The notes beneath the pieces were generated by a model. It saw only the letters and a list, made by a program, of their open reading frames with translations. It did not search any database and was not told the origin of the DNA. From contig JAGFNK010000471.1 of assembly GCA_025769875.1 (NCBI GenBank), forward strand, positions 1 to 40,133: 40,133 bases of DNA, given 5' to 3'. This DNA comes from Russula earlei (Eukaryota; Basidiomycota; Agaricomycetes; Russulales; Russulaceae). The translations under genes were made by a program, and so were the position numbers. Of the stretch, positions 11,289 through 22,637 are shown one piece after another (position 1 is the stretch's first letter; each line of letters starts with the position of its first letter).

Positions 11289-11456
11289 TCACATAATGTG
11301 ACATTTACTCGGCGACTTCGGCCTCTTACTAGTAGGCCTCCAGGTCATCCCCCTTCGTGGCCCGCTCGATGATCCCTGCTTCACTGGGTCTGCTGGTCCT
11401 ACTTGTCTCCCAGTGTTCCTTCTCGAATAATTGACACCAAACCTGTCACCGCCCAT
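11289..11456 (-). CDS. Possible tiny basic protein ending in a CaaX-like box
   Basis: A 55-codon minus-strand frame runs from ATG (11456-11454) to TGA at 11289. It is strongly basic, especially near the end (TSKRPKSPSK), and finishes with Cys-His-Ile-Met, which has the shape of a prenylation box. A perfect TATATAAA lies on the same strand about 111 bp upstream. Small genes ending in CaaX encode mating pheromone precursors in basidiomycetes, but the usual processing motif is missing and histidine is unusual at the first a position. It may equally be a chance frame. No pheromone receptor gene lies in the window. Confidence 0.22.
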   Translation of the reverse strand: MGGDRFGVNYSRRNTGRQVGPADPVKQGSSSGPRRGMTWRPTSKRPKSPSKCHIM

Positions 11457-11534
11457 AGGGTACTCAGAGAGAGTTGCTTATTAGTCTCTCGAGAGGGGGA
11501 TGTGGAAAACACTAGTATGATTTGACGAAAGATT

Positions 11535-11566
11535 CGACTTGGTCCCTCTTCGCTTGGACCAAGTCG
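11535..11566. repeat. Perfect 11-bp hairpin
   Basis: CGACTTGGTCC (11535-11545) is followed by a 10-nt spacer and its exact reverse complement (11556-11566). It directly adjoins the TATA-like sequence, so it may be a paired factor site or a transcript hairpin near a start site. Confidence 0.5.
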
Positions 11567-11574
11567 TTTATATA
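11567..11574 (-). promoter_or_regulatory. TATA box on the minus strand
   Basis: Minus-strand TATATAAA, 111 bp upstream of the small basic ORF. On the plus strand the same bases read TTTATATA, so the direction is not proven. Confidence 0.3.
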
Positions 11575-11788
11575 CAGGTTCTCAATAATCTCGCAATGAT
11601 TCGGCTCAACCTCTCGTCACCTCACACGTCATAGCCCCGAGGTTTCCCTTCTGACCCTGCGGTGTCAACGAAACCCTGATCCGCGAAGCACCCTTTGCCT
11701 CTCATCATGTGAGTATATACTCTGATCATTGTTTGTCCTCCGATTATCCCGATTCCTATTCCAGAACCGAAGGGTTCTTCTGCAAGGC

Positions 11789-12895
11789 AAAGTCGACTTC
11801 AGGGAGCAAAGAGAGCTTGAAGAGGTGGACGTACCTTCGAGACGCGGACGAGTCTGACGTACTATGTCTACATGGTAAAGTCAACTTCAGGGAGGAAAGA
11901 GAACTTGACGAGGTGGGCGTACCTTTGAGACGCGGGCGATGTAACCCTGTTTAGCACACTAGGTCTACAAGGTAAAGTCAACTTCAGGGAGGAAAGATAA
12001 CTTGACGAGGTGGGCCTACATTTCATTAGACGCGGACGATGAATCCCTGTTTGGAACACTAGGTCCAGTGGCACAATGTAAAGACAACTTCAGGGAGGAA
12101 AGACAACTTGACGAGGTGGACGTACGGTGAAGGAGGCCCCGGGTACGGTGGAGGCGGGGACGTTGGACGAGGAAGCGTGGGCGGTGGGCGACGCGTGGGC
12201 GGTGAACGAAACCTAAAATTTAAAGCCAACTTCAGGGAGGAAAGAGAATTTGACGAGGTGGGCGTACGATGCATAATCCGCGGACCCTCTAGTTGATGGA
12301 TCTCGACTTTGAGACCTAAAAGGTAAAGTCGACTTCAGGGAGGAAAGATAACTTGACGAGGTGGGCGTACACTCCATGAGACGTGGACGATGGAACCCTG
12401 TTTGGCACCCTAGGTCCACAAGGTAAAGTCAACTTCAGGGAGGAAAGATAACTTGACGAGGTGGGCGTACAATTGATCATACGCGGGCGGTGGAACCTCG
12501 CTTGACACTCTAGATCCACTGGCACAAGGTAAAGTCAACTTCAGGGAGGAAAGATAACTTGACGAGGTGGGCGTACAATTGATCATACGCGGGCGGTGGA
12601 ACCTCGCTTGACACTCTAGATCCACTGGCACAAGGTAAAGTCAACTTCAGGGAGGAAAGAGAGCTTGAAGAGGTGGATGTACCTTCGAGACGCGGACGAT
12701 GCAACCCTGTGTGGTCTACGAGTTCTACAAGGTAAAGTCGACTTCAGGGAGGAGAGAGAACTTGACGAGGTGGGCGTACACTACATAATGCCAGGACACT
12801 GGGCTGTCTAATGAATATAGATTTTGAGGCATATGCCTAAAAGGTTAAGTCAACTTCAGGGAGGAAAGATAACTTGACGAGGTGGGCGTACATTG
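11789..12895. repeat. Eleven-unit minisatellite of about 100-bp units
   Basis: A core of about 50 bp (AAAGTCAACTTCAGGGAGG, then AACTTGACGAGGTGGGCGTAC) occurs 11 times, with core starts near 11789, 11877, 11974, 12080, 12222, 12325, 12425, 12531, 12637, 12734 and 12847. Spacing runs from 88 to 142 bp. The linkers are related but vary more, often containing GAGACGCGGGCGATG and AACCCTGTTTGG. Units at 12425 and 12531 are an exact 106-bp duplication. Each core carries the imperfect inverted pair GTCAACTT / AACTTGAC. Some units are open on the minus strand, but others differ by indels, so I do not call a gene. Confidence 0.85.
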
Positions 12896-13374
12896 TAAAC
12901 GATGGAGCGATACCGACGGTGAGGCAGAATATGACAAAAACTGAGGTGCGCATTGGTACTTTTGATCGGGATTGTGGAAGGCAGCGGCGTAGGAAAGATT
13001 GTACGGTGACCAGCACAGACCAGTATGGAGCACAGCTAAAGGGAATTGTAACGGCAGAACTTGACTTTATACTATTGCGAATCACCTCCACAAACACTGG
13101 ATCAGGATGGGCATCCTCGCATCGTGATGTTGATGGCAAACGCAAAAGCGCTGCATCAGGAAACCACAAGCGTTTTGCAGGGCCCGGTCGGCTCAAAAAT
13201 CCGGCTCAGTATGTACGCGTTCGGCAGTGCCGCATTCATATTTTCCGATGTTGGTAATGGTAAGGGTAGGGTAGAACATGTGGAATGGTAGTCTGCCATC
13301 TGCGAGATAAATTAATATTAGTGCAGCAGCGGCTCATCTGGCTGAGCCGAGCTGGGGTTGAGTTGGTTCAAGCC
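12896..13374. other. Spacer between the minisatellite and Copia-1
   Basis: Overlapping open frames on both strands lack any family resemblance. No gene or repeat is supported. Confidence 0.4.
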
Positions 13375-13379
13375 ACCAT

Positions 13380-13814
13380 TGTTGAATCGCGCAGTGATAA
13401 GGAAGATTAGATCGTAGTAGATCTAATAAAATGATATTCAGTTTCTGTGAGACGAAACTACTTGTGTCATATTTACCTAATAAAATGATACTACAACGCG
13501 TAATCAGCTACTGATAAGATCGTGAGATAGTAAGTACTTACTTCAGTTTCTGTGAGATGAAACTGAAGTATCTACTGTATGTACGACACTCTTAAGTATC
13601 TGAGAGCGTCCCTAATTATTTTGTCTATAGTAACTATCAAATTGTTTTCACGATCGCTATGTGCTAGCTACCGATTGTCTTAGATCATACTATCAATTTT
13701 GTTATCGTACGCGTTTCATCAATTGAGCTGAAACGCTTATGTGGTCCGGGCCTGTGGGCCGCCCGGACAGTTTGGGCCGACGCGTCAAACGCTCGGCTAC
13801 TCTTTATCTCAACA
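13380..13814 (-). repeat. Copia-1 LTR (3' LTR in element orientation)
   Basis: 435 bp, TG...CA with six-base inverted tips. Compared with the other LTR it differs at seven sites, all C/T or G/A changes at CpG or its decay products. A GGGGG-rich polypurine run on the minus strand (13815-13822) adjoins it. Confidence 0.9.
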
Positions 13815-16800
13815 TCCCCCCGTGATCTAGACAGTCAGTAGATTGGATCAGATGAGACCTAACCCAGTGACGAAGGAGTGCATTCCCGCGTGGCGTGCGT
13901 GCATCTTGGTAGACCATCAAGTGGGTGAGTCGATAAGACTGTGAGTCGAGAGACTCCAAAAGGAAAGGTGAACGAGTGGGTGAGTCGATAAGACTGTGAG
14001 TCGAGAGACTCCAAAAGGAAAGGTGAACGCGTGTGGACGCAGAGTCAAGAGACTATCTATAGAGTGTTCAGATCTGCACATAGGGGAGGTTGCTGTTAAA
14101 ACATTAATATATTGCCTAGTCGCCATAGGCGTTGCTTCTCCGGAGTGCTTGATCAAACAGATTTCCGCGTCAGAACGGAGCGGAATACGGAAGCGGAACG
14201 GAAGTCCGCCATCCCAAGGTAAGACCTCCGAGATTACAGAAGCGGAGTGGAATCCGCCATCCCGAAGAAATCTGAGATGTGCCTTGATTGATCGATGTCT
14301 GTGTTAGCCGAGCGATCGCGTGTAACGCGGATCCCGAGGTATGACGCGTTGTCAACTCGTAGCGCATAGACAAAGATAGATATTGCGCCCGTAGATGTGA
14401 GTGTCGAGACCGCGAGGGTTGCCTAAGATAATGATGTCATCGGCAGAGAGGATGTGAAGCAAAACGATAGTGGATCCCCCCGCGTCTTGGCGATGACATA
14501 TGTCCGCATGAGAATGTGTGTGCGCGCAGCCGAGATAAGTTGAACGCGAGTCACTAAGGACTCCATGAGAACGTAGGTCCCATGTACGAGAGGCCTGTGT
14601 AAGACCAAAAAGTGTTTTCGGTGTGATGAAACCTTGCGATTGCTCCAGATAATTCTAATCTTCTTCACACAGTGAGCCGATGATGAACGTCGACAAGATG
14701 TCCTTGGATCTCCCGATCCATATGCTAGCGTGGCCAACGCTGAACAAGAGTCGCTAAGACTCGGACCTGGCTACTGGTGAGAAGGTTTCATCAATGTCAA
14801 TGCCTTGTAAATTGGGTGAACCCCTGTGCAACTGAAACACGTGTGAAATCTCCAAGATTTGTGTGCTGCACACCCATTCCGATAAGATCGACAAGATCCC
14901 AGGGACCATTTTTTGCAAGCGCACCGATCATGTATGGATACGCGACTTGCCACTCATCGGCAAAATCCGATAAAGTGCCTTCCCGATATGTAGCCCAGTG
15001 ATTGCTTCCGCGTGGCCGAGCCGTATGTGATAAGCGCCCTCTCGGATCTGTGTGTGCAGTCCCTCCGAGACATTCAGAACGCGGACGCGAATAAGACCCA
15101 AGATGTGTAACTGAGAGCGGATGCGGTGGACCAATGAATTGTCCCAATAATGCTGAGTGAGGATGGCATAAACGGTATGGCGGAACGCGTGTAACTGGCT
15201 GTATAGGCGGGGTAAGGTATAGTGAGTGTGGTGTGAGGGAATCTAATGGGGTTTCCAGAGGCGCGGGACGAAGTGCTGACGATTCGGTTCATGTGAAATT
15301 AAGGCAGAGAATGTCACCGGTCCTGTAGGGACCAAGAGTTGTGCAGGTGGAGCAATGTCTGTAACATGTCCCCTGGCTATGCAGTATGCGCTTGTCGCGC
15401 TACCACACGATGGTCAGGCGTGTAGACATACACCCTACATCTAAAGAAGACGGAATTGTGAGATGACCAGAGTCAGTCTGTCCATTCACAGTGTATGAAG
15501 TGTGCATGCACAGAGAATGCGTGATGGAGTCCGATCATTAATATGGACGGCAGCGTTAGTACTAAGCTCCAGAACCCGAGAGTGAGACCAGCACCGTGTA
15601 ACTTTTGAACGTGTTCTGTCTTCAAGGGTCCGATTCCATCTTTCGGCACTCTATTCTCCTGTGGTAAATCTGGCATTGTTAATCTATGTATGATCCCTCA
15701 TTGAACTGATAAGTATGTGAGCGCGCGTTGCCTCAATAGCTAGCGCCTCGTATTGGTCTCGCGTGCAGCAGATCGGCTAAGGTGCTGTAGATAATCTTGT
15801 AGCCGAGGATCCGATCGCTAAGGGGAAACCCAGAAGAGAAGCGTTCGGTTGCCGAGTGTATACTCCGGACAGGATAACTGATCGCGATCCGTAAAGCCAA
15901 GCGAGATCCGGGTACCGGAATCACAGTAATAGATTAACGCGCGTGTGGACATATGCCTCATGCGCTGATGCTGGATGTGGATTGATAGGACACTTCTTTG
16001 CACTTGTAGAGCTGGAGTTATGAAGTTAATACACAATAGATTGTTCTCCAGCCAGCTGTGCGTGATCTTCCGATCTTTGATGTGTAAATTTGAACACCCC
16101 TCTTGAGTGTATGTGATGCATCCCTCGTTCTGAAGTAGCGCGTGCACTGTGTAGTCGCATGCATCAGCCTTTGGTACATGTAGAATGTCTATGAGGGTTA
16201 ATAAGGATATCTCCAAGGCCTTCCGGCCAGCAGGACAGACGCAGATCCAGTCCCAACCTGTCTGATGACTGTATAACCTCCCAGAGTAATGGATCTGGAG
16301 GCCGGAGCGCAAATAACGAAGTCAGGGGTCTGGAACGGACTAATATGATGAGGAGTTCCGTAGTCGATCAAGATCTAGTTGCCGCGTAAAAGGGAAACCC
16401 AGAATCATATTCATTGGATGTCCAATACCTCGGTGATAGGAGCAGTATTGCCCACTATGTACGCGCTGATGTTTCTGTCAGTGCCTGTCACTTTTGTATT
16501 CGTCGCCTTCTCCTTCCGGTAGTCCAGACTGCGTGCCCAAGTTTATTGCAATGGCAGCATTGTATCTCAGATGTAGCGTTGTGTGTCTTTACCGGAATGA
16601 CTATATTTTGTGAGGCGGAGAGGCCGGCCCGACAACCATCTTCATTTGATCCATACCTGGATCGTTTGGGAAAAGTTCATCGGAGCGCCGGAGGCTAGAA
16701 TTTGTCGACGCGACAGCCGAGTAAGCGTCAGGTAACGTGAAATGAAGATTCGATATGAATAAATGGTTATATTGGAGAGTGGTCCATGCATCGTTTGTTG

Positions 16801-17400
16801 CAATCGCAGGAACATCTGATGTGTGTCGTTTAATGTCTAGGAATGTGCGTGTAAGGGATGCCCATGTGTAGAACGCTTGACATTGATCTGACGCCGCCAT
16901 GTGCGCGTTTGAGTTCCTCCCACTTGAGCTTGCAAGTATACAATTTAGTGTCATTTTTGTTACTGCCGATGTGACCATCTGAATGTATATTTCAGGAGTG
17001 CGTGCATCTAAAAGAGTTCTCCCTCAGCGTCCTAAGAAGTATTGCTGGAGGGGCTATCATCTGTAACTGTAATGCGACGCGCGATGGGGTAATGGCCAGT
17101 AAGCGAGATGACCAAGCGAGTGATCTAGATCGAGGAGGGAACGTAAACATTAGGCGAGGTGCCATGTGATTTGATTAGGTAAATGGGGTGATAAAGCCAA
17201 TCTGGGCAAGTGGAGCAAATACGCGTGCCAGATGTTAGAAATCTGATCAGTACCCCTGACATGTGGGTCAAAACTTCGATCCAAGTACCGAAAGTATGGG
17301 GTGTCGTTCTGATGAACAGTGGCTCGTGAAGGGGAGAGAATGTGTCGATAGACTGTGTGAGCTTGTATGTGGATTTCTGTCTTGGGAATTTAGTAGTGGC
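13815..17400 (-). pseudogene. Ruined Copia-1 gag-pol
   Basis: Minus-strand pieces recognisable against Copia-2 include KHSGEATP (near 14150) and an integrase piece with LHGAGLTLGFW (near 15590). A gag piece sits near 16600-16978, and a zinc-knuckle trace (CCHCNKLGH) near 16540. Stops and frame changes are frequent, and one alignment gap against Copia-2 falls in the polymerase near 14600. Base composition is much richer in CpG than the equivalent part of Copia-2. No protein can be made from it as it stands. Confidence 0.7.
13921..14030. repeat. 55-bp tandem duplication inside Copia-1
   Basis: The segment starting GTGGGTGAGTCGATAAG at 13921 is repeated from 13976. Each copy also has an internal echo of GTGAGTCGA. 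Confidence 0.8.
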
Positions 17401-17414
17401 CAGGGCCCATAACC
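17401..17414 (-). promoter_or_regulatory. Copia-1 primer binding site (initiator tRNA-Met, internal)
   Basis: The plus strand reads CAGGGCCCATAACC directly against the LTR. This matches the anticodon arm of initiator tRNA-Met (CAU anticodon inside GCCCATAACC), so the element RNA would pair with a half-tRNA. Copia of Drosophila is known to prime this way. The exact host tRNA sequence was not available to compare. Confidence 0.65.
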
Positions 17415-17849
17415 TGTTGAATCGCACAGTGATAAGGAAGATTAGATCATAGTAGATCTAATAAAATGATATTCAGTTTCTGTGAGACGAAACTACTTGT
17501 GTCATATTTACCTAATAAAATGATACTACAACGCGTAATCAGCTACTGATAAGATCGTGAGATAGTAAGTACTTACTTCAGTTTCTGTGAGACGAAACTG
17601 AAGTATCTACTGTATGTACGACGCTCTTAAGTATCTGAGAGCGTCCCTAATTATTTTGTCTATAGTAACTATCAAATTGTTTTCACGATCACTATGTGCT
17701 AGCTACTGATTGTCTTAGATCATACTATCAATTTTGTTATCGTACGCGTTTCATCAATTGAGCTGAAACGCTTATGTGGTCCGGGCCTGTGGGCCGCCCG
17801 GACAGTTTGGGCCGATGCGTCAAACGCTCGGCTACTCTTTATCTCAACA
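17415..17849 (-). repeat. Copia-1 LTR (5' LTR in element orientation)
   Basis: 435 bp, same termini as the partner LTR and followed by the ACCAT duplication at 17850-17854. Confidence 0.9.
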
Positions 17850-17854
17850 ACCAT

Positions 17855-17983
17855 ATTAGCTCATCTCATTGGAGCTGAGCCAGACACCAGCTCCTAGCCA
17901 ACTCAGAAGTGTAGCTATCGCGTGGCAGAGAAACGGACTGGATGGACCGAATAGTTGGATACCTGATGTTGATATATTACTAC
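17855..17983. other. Spacer between Copia-1 and transposon C
   Basis: About 130 bp between the ACCAT duplication and the TA flank of family C. No feature is recognised. Confidence 0.4.
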
Positions 17984-19967
17984 TAACCCTGCCATGTAGT
18001 TCGGACGGGTACCCTTGTTCGGACACTTGAGATCTCTCCCTCGATTCAAGCTCAATCAGCATAAAACTTCTCATAGCACTTACTATACTGTATCTTAATG
18101 TATCCAATATATTTTTTTGCTGAAAGCCTTTGTGGTTCGTTGAGATCAAAAAAATAGCAGTCGGTCACGCCTGCCGTCCAATGCCGCATCGGAGTTTCTA
18201 TGGTTCCAAAATAGGTTAGATATGGATCTGGTGATCACAGCAAGCTATAGACATAAAAGGAAATGACCAATTACTTAATGACATCTTATCTATAGCAGCA
18301 CACATACTGTACGCGTTTATAGTAGCACAACGCGACACAACATGCTAGTGCACTAGCGCAAATGGAGTTCGCATATCACATCGCGTCTCTGTTGACTGTT
18401 AAACCATGCCACCTGTGAGACAGAAAACAACACACCAGCGAGATAAGCATACAAATGACCCAAACTACGAAAACAACATTCAAGCAGCGATCCAAGGCAT
18501 CAACTCGGGGAGATATAAATCATTTAGAGCTGCTGCAAGGGACACAGGAGTAAGTTGCACTGGAACATTCACATCACTTCTACTTAACAGGCAACCTAGA
18601 TCCCACTCTCAACTCTGACAGATCGTGCTAAGGGCCGCCATGCAAGTTATGCTGAAGGAGCTGCCAAAAGGCAACTGCTTGATGCTCCACAAGAAGCAGC
18701 ACTTATCCATTGGGTCAAGCAACGAGCATCAATGGGTGCGCCTTATACTGCAAAGGAGATCCAAGCAGAGGCTTCTGCGATCTTGGACAAGAATGTGTCA
18801 AAGAGATGGCACAGAAACCTAGCCAAACGACATCCAGATCTGTGCTCTGCAAAGCCTGTATGACTTGATCCAAAACGCGCCAAGAACTTCAATAAAACAG
18901 TCATTGGCGACTACTTCAAGAAGCTAGAAGGGCTCCATGCAAGTTTCCCTGGTGGGATCCCCCCAGAACACATCTGGAATATGGATGAGAAGGGGATACA
19001 AATGGGAGGTGGTCGAAAAAAGAGTGGAAGGAAGTACTACTATCTCAAGAGCCAGCGGACTAAATATCGCCTCCAGAGCGATAATCTGGAGCTGGTTACA
19101 GTGATTGAATGTGTTTCAGCTGCTGGAGAGGTGGTTCCACCATCATTCTGTCTCCAAGATGGCTGCATGCCTGACATGAGACACTATCTTCGGGATGATG
19201 AGTGGGGCAGGTATGTGCCTTATCAGTTGGTCATGTGTATTAGTTTCTGATGATCAATCAAGTCTCTATGTGTCCAAATCAGGATGGACTGATGCCTTCA
19301 ATTGCAAAAATTGGATCTGCCAGGTCTTTATCCCATATGCAAAGGCACATCAAGTGGACAATACAAAGCCCATTGTCCTCACAATGGATGGACATCATAC
19401 ACATGAAATGCCCCAAATAAAGCAGATGATCTACGAACATCTTGACCAGGAAAACATTGAAATAATCATATTCTGCTTTCCTGCCAAGACCACACATAAA
19501 TGCCAGCCATTAGATGTGAAGATCTTTGCATCTGTTGATCGCAAATGGCAGGACACTTGTGCTGATTATGCCAGGTGTGGAATTCCGATCAATCGGTTTA
19601 CAGTGATTCCTGCATATATCCATGGTACTAGGGGTGCCTTCACCAAAGATCTCATCGCTTCAGCATTCAGAGCAACTGGCCTCTACCCTGTCAACCATGC
19701 AGTCTTCACTGAGGAAGATTTCGCTCCGAGTCACGCCTCATCCACAATCTCACATGTACCCACATCATTCCCATCCGAATTCCCCTCATCCGACCCAATA
19801 GATCCCTCAGATAATGATTGGTGCCCAAGATCGGACTCAGATTACTCTGATCCTGGTGACAGTGACCAAGATATGAACGCATTGGATCCAGATCTTGTGG
19901 AATCAGCTGATGATCCTCCACAATCTGATCTGCCAGTTGAAGTGACAGATGTGGAGCCTAGAGATGC

Positions 19968-20930
19968 TGTCAAGACTCACTGTTGAACTATCCAGTTCAA
20001 GAGCGAGGGATAAGCTCGAAGACGAGTCGATAGACGTCCAAGACTGCGTGGGCAAGAAGTAGAGTCCAGAGTAGTAACAGATACCAGAGAGGTATTGTTA
20101 CTGTGAGAGTCGAGCAATCACGCAGGGAAGAGGCCAGGGTAGTCACAAGGGGACGGTCCTTAAGAGGAGTATCCCAGGATTGGAGAGTGCCGTAAACAAA
20201 TGGACAGTCTGAGGACTGTCCGCTACTTTATTGAGCGCTTATATACTACAAGAGAACTGCTAAATAGGGAACAAGTCATAACCTTGTTATCAAGCACAAT
20301 AGAGTGATGAGTAAGAAGTTGGAGGACGCTTACTGAGCATGCTCAGTCATGCTCAGTAAGCTGCTGAGTAAGAAGGCTCTTCTTGATGAGTAAGAGCTTC
20401 CCTTGTCCACGTGTTCACTGCTTTAGTGCACGTGCGAGCACCTGATTCATTTCCTGTTAGTTAGTTTAGGGCCGGTCATTTGAGGACTTGTAGTTTGGTT
20501 AGGGGATAGTGTTATCTTATAAGGCCCTTATATAGTTCTATTAGGGTCCCTAGAGTCGACCCTAATACTTCTATTAAGGTCCTTAGTATTGCCTTATAGT
20601 CCGTTCTATAGTTATTAGAGTTGGTCTAATAACGCGTTGTAGGGCCTTTGATACTAGGTTAGTGCCTATTGTAGAACTTCTAGGGTCGTTCCAAAGGGTC
20701 TTTAGGAAGGCCCTAATACTGTCTTTTGTTGTTAAAAGGGTTGCCTTTAAGTGGGGCTTGCTGTATGTCGATTGTGCCGAGAATCGCTCGCGCAACAATG
20801 CACGCGTGATATTGTGGACACCTCTACTCACCCCTTTTGCTCGTGTGAACAGGGTGACACCATGGAGGCTGGGTTTCCTCCTATAAGGAAGGGTCCTTCA
20901 AGGACCCTCTCCGGAGAATGGTTCATGACA
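19968..20930 (+). repeat. Solo LTR, family L (copy L1)
   Basis: 963 bp beginning TGTCAAGACTCACTG and ending GGTTCATGACA, flanked by GATGC on both sides (19963-19967, 20931-20935). A TATA-like TTATATA sits near 20239. A perfect 8-bp palindrome pair occurs at 20202-20221 and a perfect 14-bp pair at 20328-20361. No internal retrotransposon sequence is attached, so it is a recombined remnant. Confidence 0.9.
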
Positions 20931-21289
20931 GATGCTGCTTCTGGATTCATGATCGCCTTAGCCAATCTGGAGTCAGAAGCACATCATATAACACGCTCTA
21001 CAACAGCTGATCTTGCGATCAAAGCACTGATAACTCCAAAAATCATCTCATTTGATGAAGATAGATCACTATCTCACAAGGATCTCTTAACAAAACTAAG
21101 GCTGGTTCGGACACAGCTCCTCAACACCCAGCAAGCCCTTGGTCATACCATCTCCCAGCTTAGTGCAGCAAATGCACACTGCACCTCAATCAACCGAGAG
21201 CTGCAGTTTGTCAGGGTGCAGCTGGACAATGTACAGAAAAGGAAGCAGTGTGGGTCGACAAAGATCAAGGCATGCTTTGTGACATCAAG

Positions 21290-22249
21290 TGTCAAGACTC
21301 ACTGTTGAACTATCCAGTTCAAGAGCGAGGGATAAGCTCGAAGACGAGTCGATAGACGTCCAAGATGGCGTGGGCAAGAAGTAAAGTCCAGAGTAGTAAC
21401 AGGTACCAGAGAGGCACGGTTACTGTGAGAGTAGGGCAATCACACAGAGAAGAGGCCAGGATAGTCACAAGGGGACGGTCCTTAAAGGAGTATCCCAGGA
21501 ATAGAGAGTGCCGTAAACAAATGGACAGTCTGAGGACTGTCCGCTACTTTATTGAGCGCTTATATACTACAAGAGAACTGCTAAATAGGGAACAAGTCAT
21601 AACCTTGTTATCAAGCACCATAGAGTGATGAGTAAGAAGTCGGAGGATGCTTACTGAGCATGCTCGGTCATGCTCAGTAAGCTGCTGAGTAAGAAGCTTC
21701 TCTTGATGAGTAAGAGCTTCCATTGTCCACGTGTTCACTGCTTTAGTGCACGTGCAAGCACCTGATTCATTTCCTGTTAGTTAGTTTAGGGCCGGTCATT
21801 TGAGGACTTGTAATTTGGTTAGGAATAGTGTTATCTTATAAGGCCCTTATATAGTTCTATTAGGGTCCTTAGAGTCGACCCTAATACTTCTATTAAGGTC
21901 CTTAGTATTGCCTTATAGTTCGTTCTATAGTTATTAGAGTTGATCTAATAACGCGTTGCAGGGCCTTTGATACCAGGTTAGTACCTATTGTAGAGTTCCT
22001 AGGGTCGTTCCAAAGGGTCCTTAGGAAGGCCCTAATGCTGTCTTTTGTTGCTAGAAGGGTTGCCTTTAAGTGGGGCTTGCTGTATGTCAATTGTGCTGAG
22101 AATCGCTCGCGCAACAATGCGCACGCGATATTGTGGACACCTCTACTCACCCCTTTTGCTCGTGTGAACAGGGTGACACCATAGAGGCTGGGTTTCCTCC
22201 TATAAGGAAGGGTCCTTCAAGGGCCCTCTCCGGAGAATGGTTCATGACA
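21290..22249 (+). repeat. Solo LTR, family L (copy L2)
   Basis: 960 bp, closely similar to L1 in the same orientation, flanked by TCAAG on both sides (21285-21289, 22250-22254). Only about 355 bp of transposon C separate it from L1. The different duplications show two independent insertions rather than one duplicated LTR. Confidence 0.9.
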
Positions 22250-22637
22250 TCAAGAGGACTCCGTGCCGAATTTGAGAAGGAGGATGCTGAGAGAGCTAAC
22301 ACATTGCTGCTGAGAAGCACCAGAAACGAGAGGCTGAGCAGGCACAACATGAACTTCAAGTTGTGCATGATGCTTCAAATCGATCATTCAAAGGACGGCT
22401 GGCTTCTTATAAGAAGGACGATCTCTGAGCACTTGCCCTTGCTCTCGGGCTGTCAGATAAAGGTACAAATGCAGAAATACTATCTCACATCAAGGGTCAC
22501 TTTGATCAACACCCAGATCTTCAGATCAATCCACGGTTTTCTGGGTTATTCACTCGATCATCACATCACACCACTCACGACACAAGCATCACTAAGGCAC
22601 CATCAGACAAAGAATCTTGTGTGGAACCCTCCCCAAC

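Larger units (their letters stand above)
13380..17849 (-). mobile_element. Ty1/Copia retrotransposon with two LTRs (Copia-1), defective
   Basis: The 4470-bp element has a 435-bp LTR at each end, termini TGTTGA...TCAACA, and the 5-bp target duplication ACCAT (13375-13379 and 17850-17854). It reads on the minus strand: a polypurine run lies beside the LTR at 13380, and a primer binding site beside the LTR at 17415. The interior still resembles Copia gag, integrase and polymerase in pieces, but no long frame remains. The LTRs differ at only seven positions, so insertion was recent while the coding part was already ruined. Confidence 0.9.

Noticed and set aside
11868..12704. Series of similar short minus-strand ORFs (HLVKLSFLPEV)
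   Set aside because: They are the reverse translation of the minisatellite core. Repeated frames follow from the repeat, and linkers carry indels.
11789..12895. Repeat-spacer array that could suggest CRISPR
   Set aside because: Linkers are related to each other, unit lengths vary from 88 to 142 bp, no cas genes are present and the genome is eukaryotic.
12837..13257. Overlapping ORFs of about 120 codons on both strands
   Set aside because: They begin in the minisatellite, overlap each other on opposite strands and resemble no family.
13330..13380. Hairpin GGCTCA...TGAGCC as a regulatory site or tRNA arm
   Set aside because: The stem is only 6 bp with no cloverleaf, and it is probably chance.
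20583..20831. 82-codon minus-strand ORF repeated in L2 and partly in L3
   Set aside because: It lies wholly in LTR sequence and is conserved only as far as the DNA is. No protein family is recognised.
21365..21628. ORF of about 87 codons also open in L3 (32259-32531)
   Set aside because: The copies are nearly identical DNA, the frame is broken in L1, and the TATA-like site lies inside it. Shared descent explains it.
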